Source of the DNA: Stomoxys calcitrans
Lineage: Eukaryota > Arthropoda > Insecta > Diptera > Muscidae
Assembly (NCBI RefSeq): GCF_963082655.1
Contig: NC_081554.1
Coordinates: 99,583,273-99,647,272, forward strand
Direction of reading: 5' to 3'
Length of the DNA stretch: 64,000 bases
This document shows, piece after piece, positions 36,640 through 47,600 of this stretch. Under the pieces are notes generated by a model. That model saw nothing but the letters and a program-made list of their open reading frames with translations. It had not been told where the DNA came from and ran no database searches. Every line of letters begins with the position of its first letter. The stretch's first letter is position 1. Made by a program: the position numbers and the translations under genes.

Positions 36640-38695
36640 TTAAATAACAGATGTGGCCAAAGCAACTACAGATCCGGTAAATCTCAATATCTGTAAAATA
36701 GTAAAATAATGAAGATAGTTGGAAAAATGTTACGCTACGTTCTCTTACGGCTGTCAATGCTGGTAACGAGGGTGCGAAAAATGGAACCTTTACCGTTATT
36801 GTACGCTGGGAACGTACAATAATAAGAAGTACAATTTTTTGTATTTTTATACTATGATTATACCAGTTGCTGGTATATGCCTTTTCGGCCAATTCCTGGC
36901 TCTGTAATAATAAAAAAAGTTATATTAAAATACATTAATTCCAATTAAAATACAATTAAATAAAAACAATATAATTCTTTTCCACGTGTCCTCTATAGAC
37001 TTTAGCTTATATTAACACGTGCCAGTTAAACTCGACCCATTCCGCTGCGCCTTCTTTTATACGTTTCTTTACAATCACTAATGTATCTATGGATTCTTCC
37101 TGTCAACTTTTACCATAAGTTTCCCTCCCGTTATTTTTCTTTATGAAAGTTTCTCCAATATTTTTTTTTTTGTTTTATAGATTCTTTCAAAATTCTTTAT
37201 TCTGTGTAAACTGAAAATGCACATTTACCCTTTTACATTCCATTAAGGAAGGAACCAAACTGTTCACATTTCAATGAGTGCTGTCCGATTCAAGTTTAAA
37301 GCTCAATGAGAAAGGAGCTCATTTTTATGCCCAAGTCCGAACAGCGTGCCGCAGTGCGACACGTCCTATAGGGAAATTTTTAACATGACATGGTACCTCA
37401 CAAATGTCGCCAGCATTAGGATGGATAACCATTGCTGAAAATTTTTTTCGGATTTTTTTTTTTAGGATTCGGACTCAGACGCTCAACGTCGTAGGCGGAT
37501 ATGTTAACGCTAAGAGCTACGGTGGCCTATAGAAAACTATCTTAGAGTTTTTCAACGATAGCCACTAGAATAACCACATGATTACCTATTGCTGAAGCCC
37601 GTCCCAGGAAGGGAGGCTTAAACATATAAATCGAAGGACGTTTTGTCAACTCTGTTCTCTCTCTTTCTTTATCGATATCACCCAATAGATGGTGCTGAAG
37701 TTATTGGTAGTGATTCTCGCTTTTGATTCAAATCATATTATCATCATTTTACCTATCTAAATTCAATTTTGTTGTGTATTATCCTCTTGCTTCTTTTACA
37801 CAAATTTGGATGTCGGATAATAACAGACGGATGGAATTAGATAGATCGTCTTAGATTCGTACGACGATCAATAAGAATAGGCAATAAATATTGCGATGTA
37901 TTACAAACGAAATAATCCTTAGATGATGGATTTAAAAATGACCAGATATGGGTAATATTTACATAGTTTTTGTTTCGCTTACACTTTCCATTACTGCAGT
38001 CCCTCCTAAGCAATACAGAAATATTTCCGTTAATACTGCGCATGTGTAAACTACGTACACAATTGAGCCTATGCCACCAGCAAACTGAAAAATTCAAATT
38101 GTTAATGACATTGTTCTATTGCATATTGTTGTCAATTCTTATAAAAAACTTACTAGAAGGAAATCTACAACACTTGTGCCAATGATCAAACTCGAAGTAA
38201 TGAAATGGCAGAGAGTTATTTCCACCATTATTGATGATAGCCTCTCCACTAATGAAGCTATTTCGTTGTGGCGTTCAATAATACTTGAAAGAGCACAACA
38301 TATTTCGGACTCAGATATGTTGTTTTGGTTCCGCGACTTTACTGAAAATATAAAGTTTTTACCTTTATACAGTAACAACTTTTTATTTCTCAAATTTGAA
38401 ATTATATCATATCATTATCATATGCTCTATGCGAGAAAGGGATACCTCAAATCATTGGTGTTCTCAAAAAGAAATAAAACTAATCTTTCATTTATCAGTG
38501 ACTATACCTTCAATGTCTTCTAAGATTTCAACCAAATCCTGTTGCAAAGCCTTCAGGAGCGTAGATATATAGAAACAAAATCCCAAAAAGAAACCATCAC
38601 CTCCGACGAATGAAACTACGGTTATATATCCATGCCAATGGACCAAAAGGTACGTCAAGGGATAAATAGGCATCGATAGTAAGGGTTCCGGAAAC
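36640..38695 (-). CDS. Or24a: Or24a-like exons 2-6 (C-terminal 227 codons)
   Basis: Five clustered small exons. Exon 2 (38695-38508) opens with MFPEPLLSMPIYPLTYLLVH and carries a transmembrane segment. Exon 3 (38341-38154) carries RHNEIASLVERLSSIMVEI and the segment TSSLIIGTSVVD. Exon 4 (38084-37983) carries VYVVYTCAVLTEIFLYCLGG. Exon 5 (36901-36749) has SNWYNHSIKIQKIVLLIIVR and TVKVPFFAPSLPALTA. Exon 6 (36690-36640) is ILRFTGSVVALATSVI and stop. The tyrosine and PFF..SL motifs near the C terminus are typical of fly odorant receptors. Intron 4 (37982-36902) contains a decayed mini-me fragment near 37800-37935; the other three introns in this block are short and TE-free. Confidence 0.88.
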
Positions 38696-41600
38696 CTGGA
38701 AAAAAGGTAGAGTGAATATTTAAATAAAAATTTTAAAAAGCAACTGTGACTTCAATTCATTTTGAAGATTTTAATCAACTAACCCAACTTTTTTGGGAGA
38801 ATACTGAAAAAATTCATAACATTCCCATGGACATGTAGAAATTTCGTTGCCAAATTATTCCCGTACTTACACTTAAAAAATTTCTATATTTGCTCGGAAT
38901 CTCCAATTCATGTAATTTTCTTTCCTACAACTTTGGTAATGACAATGCAAAAAGTATGAGAAATACATATTGTTCAATCAAAATTTTGGTCACATAAATG
39001 ACGAACTCTGGGACAATTGACTCCAAATCAATATTTGCAATGATGTCTTTTTAAGTTACTGGTAACAATATAATACGAGCCGATTGTCACTCAAAAGCTA
39101 GAGAAGTTGCAATAGACGTCAAAAATGATATACCCGGGTATGGTTAGATCCAATTATATCTGGCCTCAGATATAATTGGATTTGTTAAATGGTTTTAAAT
39201 AATTGCATCTAATTTGATTAAATTAGATCTTATTGGAAACAATCTCATACAATATGCTACCATTGGATCTCGAATTTGTCCCAGATATAGATAGATCTAT
39301 TGTAATTATATATAATAATATCTTAATGGATCTTAAATCTTACCTTTACTTTAGTGGCTATGGCAGAACATTTGTTCCACTAGCCGAACGTAGGATAGCG
39401 TTCCAAGCGCCTCGAACTTCTGCGCTCATTCTAAAGACTCTGACACCAAGTTTCGAGGTGTCTCCCAATACTTGATCTCTCCATCGGGCTTTTGGCCTTC
39501 CCGGTTTGTTTGCCTTCAAAATACATATTTGCTGGAGCTTCTTCAGCCCATTCTGACCTAGTCAACGCAGCCGTTGTATTTTGATGCGTATAACTATGCT
39601 ATCGTCGTCATACAGTTCGTGGTTTATACGACGCCTATATTCTCCATTAACCCGAACTAGCCGATATTTTTTACTTGCTTTCACAAGTACCCATGCCTCA
39701 GAATCATATAACAAAACGGGTAGTATCAGTGTCATGTACAGTGTAATCTTCGTCTGTCGAGAGGTGGCCAGTATTATTTTTCGCTTTATCTCAAAACTGG
39801 TGTCATTCGTTTCGGTTACGGCGATGCCGAGGTAGATAAAGTTGCTGACTATCTCAAAGTTGTGGTTCCCAACTTTCTCCAATTTCTTTATTTGCTCGGT
39901 TGAACAAGGCGTTTGGGGAATTGAAACCTCCCATTTCGTCTTATCTCCATTTACTGCCAGACCTATTTTCACTGACTTCTTTCGATACTTTCAAAGGCTG
40001 CAGTTACAACTTCCGGTGACCGACCTTCCGGTGTCAATGTCGTCGCATGTGTTCGCTTATGATTAGTGTGCCATATCTATCTGTATCTCGTATAATCTTC
40101 TTCAGCAGAATATTAAGAAGATCGCACACCCTATGTCTGTCTCCTTGTCTGAAACCTCGATTGGTATTAAATGGTTCCGAGTGATTCTTTCCTATTCATA
40201 CTGAGGAACACGTATCAACAAGTGTCATCCTGCAGAGTCTTATTAATTTTGCAGGGATTCTAAACTCAGATATGGCTTGAAATACCTTTGAACGTAAAGG
40301 GGAACCGAAAACGGCTTTGTAGTGCGGTTATGCGTTCCAATCTCCGGTTATGCGTTCTTCTAGCCAGATGCAAACCATGGCACAGTGGGCCAAATGGCAA
40401 AAAAATTGGAAATAAGTCTACAACTTTTTATCTGTTGATTTTAGCCATACAAAATGTTCTAGACATTTGTAGAGGAGGACATAGGCTTTCAGAAAAGTGC
40501 TGTTGTTGGTCCATATCTTTAATACAGGGTGAGCTACAGGGTGTCAAAGTTGACCACTTTTGACTTCTCCAAGCTTCTGGGGGCCATAACTTTTGATCTA
40601 CTCAACCGATTTACATGATTTAGGACTCTAGAGAAAGAGCTTGACAAGATCTAAAAAACTTATGCATAAAGTACCATGCCATCGTGTACTGTTAAGGAGT
40701 TATGAATTGTTTAATTTTAAAATATGAAAATTTGGCCTTGGTTTTTTTCAGTGTTTTTTAAATAACTCCGTCAATTTTAAAGCTATAAACTTCATACTTC
40801 ACACAAATTATGCCAGCATATGTGTGCATAAAATACAAAAGGAATCACGTGAATATCTTTGGCGGTTTAAAAATGGCATCGTTTTCAATATGAAAAATAT
40901 TTTTTTTGTCAAAAAATTGCAAAATTTTTCAAAAAAGATACTCCCATTTCCTTTAAGTTTTCGCAAACTTTGGCCGTCAAAGCATTATCATTTCTTTCCA
41001 TTTTCACAAAGTCGAGGTATTAAGAAAAGTTTTAAGTGCTAATTTGGCTAATTTCGATATCAAACAACACCGTTATCTTAAGACCAAAATGGCCAATTTT
41101 TTTACTAAACTTCAAAAGTTTCTCACTGGAAAAAAAGTTCCACGGGGATTTTTTCGCTTTTTTTGAACTTAAATGAAAGCTTAAAATGTTCCCAACATTT
41201 TAAGGTATGTCTCGCCATATCCTAGCCATAAATGAGATCGTAGCGATCAAAATACTGAAAAAAGTCAATTTTCAAGTAGTGCTATATTCATTGCTAAAAA
41301 ACAAGTATTACGTCACATTTTATTGCAAAGATGTTAAATAAACTTTTATTTGGTAACACTTCTTCTACAAAACACAAAAAGAATCATGGAAATATCTCTA
41401 TTCTATTCCATTTTATGGAACCGGCAATAAAAAAGTCAATTTTTCAAAAAAGTCGAATTTCCCAAATTTTGTTTTTGTTGTCCTAATTGCACATGACACA
41501 CTATAGCCATATTTACGCAACATACCTTATCGTAAAGGAAATTTTCATACCTTTCCAACGATGTATAAAACATTTCTCAACTCGGATTCTATCTACTCTA

Positions 41601-44600
41601 AAATTCATTTACACTTCATTAAACTCTATATAAAAATGTCTATTTGTGAAATGGAACCTTATATGGGGCCTACACTAAAACATTGATAGATTTGCCCAGG
41701 GTTTACAATACAAATGTGTTAGAATAAAAAAAGGTCTCCTGCCAAAGTTTAAAAAAATTGGAATAAAAATATGTGTTTTAGAGCGAAAACACTTCGCATC
41801 GGCGTGCGTTTATATGTATATTAGCTACTCCCAAAATAAAAAAGCATTTTAGTTTTGTATTATTTGATTTTATTCTCTACCAAATAATCTAAGGTATCAA
41901 AATTTAAAAGCTCTTTAATTTGAATGGCATCGGGATCGTCCTTATCTATATCGTCACATATTTTTGGTAGCCATTTAGTTCTGATGCTGTATAGTACCGG
42001 ATCAGACGATAACAATAAATATTGAAGTAAATCATAATTTTGGTTAAATTTGGTGCTCTTTCGGGTATTGAAAAGCCGGAACTGTTTAACATCTCTATTA
42101 CGGGATTCCTGAGCTTCTTCTGTAAGTTCTCCTAACGGAAGTATGTTGTATTCCACAATTTCCTTGCCATGATGTAAGACTTTATGTACTGTCGGTGTTA
42201 AAGCTTTCCACGAATATAAATCAGATAAAATGTTTTTTGTGTCATTACTTTAAGCTTCAAATTTGGTTGAATTTATCATCTTTTTGCTATTGATTACAGC
42301 CAAAATCACTTTGAATCGTCTTAGCAAGTGTTCATCAAGACCGGTTATTTTAGATGTCGATACGGGGTCCTCAAAAAACCGCCTTGCCGAGTTGCCATCA
42401 TTTGTGCTTCCGTATCCGTAAAGAGGTTTATCTATTATAAGTCCCTTTTGTTTAAACTCCAACTGGATTCGATTCTTCTCTTCCTGCCTCATTTTGTGAA
42501 GATCTTGGTTGTTTCTAGCAGAGACATCGCGGTTTCCAGGGCTAGTCCGATATTTAAGGTCATACGATAAATGCAAACAATACTCCATGAATCGAATTCT
42601 ACAGTGCAGGGGCGAAATACCGAAATTGAGCGCATTTTCGTTTACTAAATTTTCATCAGACTTGTCCTCGAATTGCCCATTCTTCTTGCCACAAATATTG
42701 CATCTCCAATTGGACATAACGCCAGTTAATGCGTTTGCCACCTTTCCATCGATCATAGTGAGTTGTAGTTGAAACGAAACTTTTATATTTCTTCCCAATT
42801 GGTTTATAACAATCATGGGTAATGCAGCAATTTCTTCCTTTATTTCGTTCACCAAAGATCGTGTTGTGTTCCGGTCTTCCTTTGTATACTCAAACCGAAT
42901 TGGGCGACATAAATATTTTGACCCAGGTGTTCTATTTATCCATATATCTTGAAATGCATTTTCTTTCGATGATGAAGATTGGTCCTTGTACAATCTCATT
43001 CTCAATGGTACTAATGATGCCATGAAAATTGATGCGAAGTTGGTATCTATTTCTGTTTGTTGCTTATATTCGGAAAATCCAGATGATCCATCACAACCCC
43101 ATTTGCTGATCAAAACCACTTCGGAATTATTACATGTGTTCAACTGTTCTTCAGTAAAATTAGAAATAATTCTAACAGCTGTATTTTCAACAAGATCAGC
43201 AAGTTTCACTCTTGCTTTTAATTCGTCCACGTATATATTTGATGGCACCATTTTCGTCCTGGTGTTGTACAATTTATGTTTTGAGGGTAAACAACCCCAT
43301 CCTTTTTCACGAAGAGCCTTCCTCATTGTTGAGTATTTGTTTCTTGAGAGGCCTAGGTTCAAAATCAGGGCCAGTGCATCTTCCTCCGTGAATTCTGTAG
43401 TCGATTTTGGAGTTGGAATACTTTCTACCATTCTCTTTACCCTTTTCGGAGATGCTAATGGTAAAACATCGACAATTCGTCCAACATTTTTTGGTTGTGT
43501 TTTTAACAATGCTGTTTTGAACGTATCTTTTATTAAATTTGGCGGATGTGCCGCCAATAGTTCCTCTTGTTTTTTCTTTTTGGTTTTCTCCGTAACTTCG
43601 TCGTATGCTTTGCTAGGCCGGCCGGGAATCAGCGGTTTAATTTCAATAAGTAGATCCGATTTCAGCCACTTCTCATACATTTTGAAAAACTTGATTTTTG
43701 CGAATGAACATTCTGGCAACCTTCTCTCAAATGATTTGTAGAATTTTTCAAGTTTGTCTAAAGCGTCTTTATTTAGCCTTATTCCATATATGTGGTCCAA
43801 AGTGTAAACAAGTTCCTTAAATGACTCCGTGTATGATTTGGAATCATTTTTGATGTCCCATACAATTTTCGAAAGAGTGGAATACTTCAGTATGACTTCC
43901 ATAACTTATAAATGTCCTTTACGCCTCTACAAAATATAATGAAGAAAATTTGGATTTTGTTCAAATATTTATGCAATATATTCACAATTAATGACCCATT
44001 TCAGGTATCAGACGCAATCGTAAAAAGGGGTCCAAAGTGCCTCTTTTTACTTACTCTTCTATAATTATTTACCTGGACTCGAATTTGGTTAAAAAAAATG
44101 ACAATGAATTTTTTATGGGTAGGTTTTTTCACATTCATTGATACGGTGGATTTCCTGGGAATTCGACATAGCGAAACAGGTAACATTTGTCTGCATCAAA
44201 TCTTAACACAAATATATATATATATGCAGGTATATTTCTAGGTTACTTTTTATTCAAAAATCATCAGCTTACATTAAAAATAGATGTAGGTACTATACAA
44301 ACGCACGCCGATGCGAAGTGTTTTCGCTCTAAAACACATATTTTTATTCCAATTTTTTTAAACTTTGGCAGGAGACCTTTTTTTATTCTAACACATTTGT
44401 ATTGTAAACCCTGGGCAAATCTATCAATGTTTTAGTGTAGGCCCCATATAAGGTTCCATTTCACAAATAGACATTTTTATATAGAGTTTAATGAAGTGTA
44501 AATGAATTTTAGAGTAGATAGAATCCGAGTTGAGAAATGTTTTATACATCGTTGGAAAGGTATGAAAATTTCCTTTACGATAAGGTATGTTGCGTAAATA

Positions 44601-47600
44601 TGGCTATAGTGTGTCATGTGCAATTAGGACAACAAAAACAAAATTTGGGAAATTCGACTTTTTTGAAAAATTGACTTTTTTATTGCCGGTTCCATAAAAT
44701 GGAATAGAATAGAGATATTTCCATGATTCTTTTTGTGTTTTGTAGAAGAAGTGTTACCAAATAAAAGTTTATTTAACATCTTTGCAATAAAATGTGACGT
44801 AATACTTGTTTTTTAGCTATGAATATAGCACTACTTGAAAATTGACTTTTTTCAGTATTTTGATCGCTACGATCTCATTTATGGCTAGGATATGGCGAGA
44901 CATACCTTAAAATGTTGGGAACATTTTAAGCTTTCATTTAAGTTCAAAAAAAGCGAAAAAATCCCCGTGGAACTTTTTTTCCAGTGAGAAACTTTTGAAG
45001 TTTAGTAAAAAAATTGGCCATTTTGGTCTTAAGATAACGGTGTTGTTTGATATCGAAATTAGCCAAATTAGCACTTAAAACTTTTCTTAATACCTCGACT
45101 TTGTGAAAATGGAAAGAAATGATAATGCTTTGACGGCCAAAGTTTGCGAAAACTTAAAGGAAATGGGAGTATCTTTTTTGAAAAATTTTGCAATTTTTTG
45201 ACAAAAAAAATATTTTTCATATTGAAAACGATGCCATTTTTAAACCGCCAAAGATATTCACGTGATTCCTTTTGTATTTTATGCACACATATGCTGGCAT
45301 AATTTGTGTGAAGTATGAAGTTTATAGCTTTAAAATTGACGGAGTTATTAAAAAAACACTGAAAAAAACCAAGGCCAAATTTTCATATTTTAAAATTAAA
45401 CAATTCATAACTCCTTAACAGTACACGATGGCATGGTACTTTATGCATAAGTTTTTTAGATCTTGTCAAGCTCTTTCTCTAGAGTCCTAAATCATGTAAA
45501 TCGGTTGAGTAGATCAAAAGTTATGGCCCCCAGAAGCTTGGAGAAGTCAAAAGTGGTCAACTTTGACACCCTGTAGCTCACCCTGTATTAAAGATATGGA
45601 CCAACAACAGCACTTTTCTGAAAGCCTATGTCCTCCTCTACAAATGTCTAGAACATTTTGTATGGCTAAAATCAACAGATAAAAAGTTGTAGACTTATTT
45701 CCAATTTTTTTGCCATTTGGCCCACTGTGCATGGTTATACGGAACTTAAATTAAAAAACTTTTGTTTTTATACCCTCCACCATAAGATGGGGGGTATACT
45801 AATTTCGTCATTCTGTTTGTAACTACTCGAAATATTCGTCTGAGACCCCATAAAGTATATATATTCTTGATCGTCGTGACATTTTATGTCGATCTAGCCA
45901 TGTCCGTCCGTCTGTCCGTCCGTCCGTCCGTCCGTCTGTCTGTCGAAAGCACGCTAACTTCCGAAGGAGTAAAGCTAGCCGCTTGAAATTTTGCACAAAT
46001 ACTTCTTATTAGTGTAGGTCAGTTGGTATTGTAAATGGGCCATATCGGTCCATGTTTTGATATAGCTGTCATATAAACCGATCTTGGGTCTTGACTTCTT
46101 GAGCCTCTAAAGTGCGCAATTCTTATCCGATTGGGATGAAATTTTGCACGACGTGTTTTGTTATGACATCCAACAACTGTGCCAAGTATGGTTCAAATCG
46201 GTTCATAACCTGATATAGCTGCCATATAATCCGATCTTGGGTCTTGACTTCTTGAGCCTCTAGAGTGCGCAATTCTTATCCGATTGGAATGAAATTTCGC
46301 ACGACGTGTTTTGTTATGATATCCAACATCTGTGCCAAGAATGGTTCAAATCGGTTCATAACCTGAAATAGCTGCCATATAAACCGATCTTGGGTCTTGA
46401 CTTCTTGAGCCTCTAGAGTGCGCAATTCTTATCCGATTGGAATGAAATTTCGCACGACGTGTTTTGTTATGATATCCAATATCTGTGCCAAGAATGGTTC
46501 AAATCGGTTCATAACCTGATATAGCTGCCATATAAACCGATCTTGGGTCTTGACTTCTTGAGCCTCTGGAGGGCGCAATTCTTATCCGATTTGAATGAAT
46601 TTTGGCACGACGTGTTTTGTTATGATATCCAACAACTGTGCCTAGTATGGTTCAAATCGGTTGATAACCTGATATAGCTGACATATAAACCGATCTTAGG
46701 TCTTGACTTCTTGAGCCTCTAGAGTGCGTAATTCTTATACGATTTGAATGAAATTTCGCACGACGTGTTTTGTCATAATATCCAACATCTGTGCCAAGAA
46801 TGGTTTAAATCGGTTCTTAACCTGATATAGCTGCCATATAAACCGATCTTGGGTCTTGACTTCTTGAGCCTCTAGCGTGCGCAATTCTTATCCGATTTGA
46901 ATGAAATTTTGCACGACGTGCTTTGTTATGATATCCAACAACTGTGCCAAGTATGGTTCAAATCGGTTGATAAACTGATATAGCTGTCATATAAACCGAT
47001 CTTAGGTCTTGACTTCTTGAGCCTCTAGAGTGCGTAATTCTTATACGATTTGAATGAAATTTCGCACGACGTGTTTTGTCATAATATCCAACATCTGTGC
47101 CAAGTATGGTTTAAATCGCTTCATAACCTGATATAGCTGTCATATAAACCGATCTGGGATCTTGAGTTCTTGAGCTTGTAGAGGTCGCAATTATTATACG
47201 ATTTGCCTGAAATATTGTACGACGGATTCTCTCATGACCATCAACATACGTGTTTATTATGGTCTGAATCGGTCTATAGCCCGATACAGCTCCCATATAA
47301 ATCGATCTCTCTATTTTACTTCTTGAGCCCCCAAAGGGCCCATTCTTATTCGAATTGACTGACATTTTACACAGGTCTCCAACATATAATTTAATTGTGG
47401 TCCAAACCGGACCATATCTTGATATCGCTCTGATAGCAGAGCAAATCTTTTCTTATATGCTTTTTTGCCTAAAAAGAGATGCCGTGAAAAGAATTCGTCA
47501 AATGCGATCCATGGTGGAGGGTATATAAGATTCGGCCCGGCCGAACTTAGCACGCTTTTACTTGTTTTTATTTCTTTTTTTTTGATTGTTTAAATCTCAA

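Larger units (their letters stand above)
40381..45729 (-). mobile_element. Transib-superfamily DNA transposon with 1431-bp inverted repeats
   Basis: A 5349-bp element bounded by perfect 5-bp target duplications CATGG (40376-40380 and 45730-45734). Both ends begin CACAGTGGGCCAAATGGC, whose first seven bases equal the recombination signal heptamer of V(D)J recombination; 5-bp GC-rich target sites and CAC termini are the Transib hallmark. The inverted repeats run 40381-41811 and 44299-45729, equal in length, with only two mismatches noticed by eye. The 2.5-kb interior encodes one RAG1-core-like transposase on the minus strand. Near-identity of the arms and the perfect target duplication point to a very recent insertion or to arm homogenisation. 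The host site is the 3' side of a decayed LINE. Confidence 0.9.

Noticed and set aside
36749..36901. Receptor exon 5 is also exactly 153 bp
   Set aside because: It is fixed by splice sites and codes for a conserved receptor segment; the match with the repeat period is a coincidence.
38119..38523. 134-codon plus-strand frame
   Set aside because: It overlaps receptor exons 2 and 3 on the opposite strand, which have splice sites and clear family likeness.
40381..40408. Full recombination signal sequence
   Set aside because: Heptamer is perfect but the nonamer matches only five of nine and both ends have the same 12-base spacing, so functional RSS equivalence is not claimed.
40824..41042. 72-codon frame, repeated identically at 45286-45068
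   Set aside because: The two are the same sequence in the two inverted arms; identity follows from the arms and there is no protein signature.
42986..43741. 251-codon plus-strand open frame
   Set aside because: Lies exactly opposite the Transib transposase, has no domain of its own and is explained as a shadow of that gene.
46101..47325. Regular repeat array considered as CRISPR
   Set aside because: The 153-bp units are contiguous similar repeats without unique spacers, in a eukaryotic transposon.
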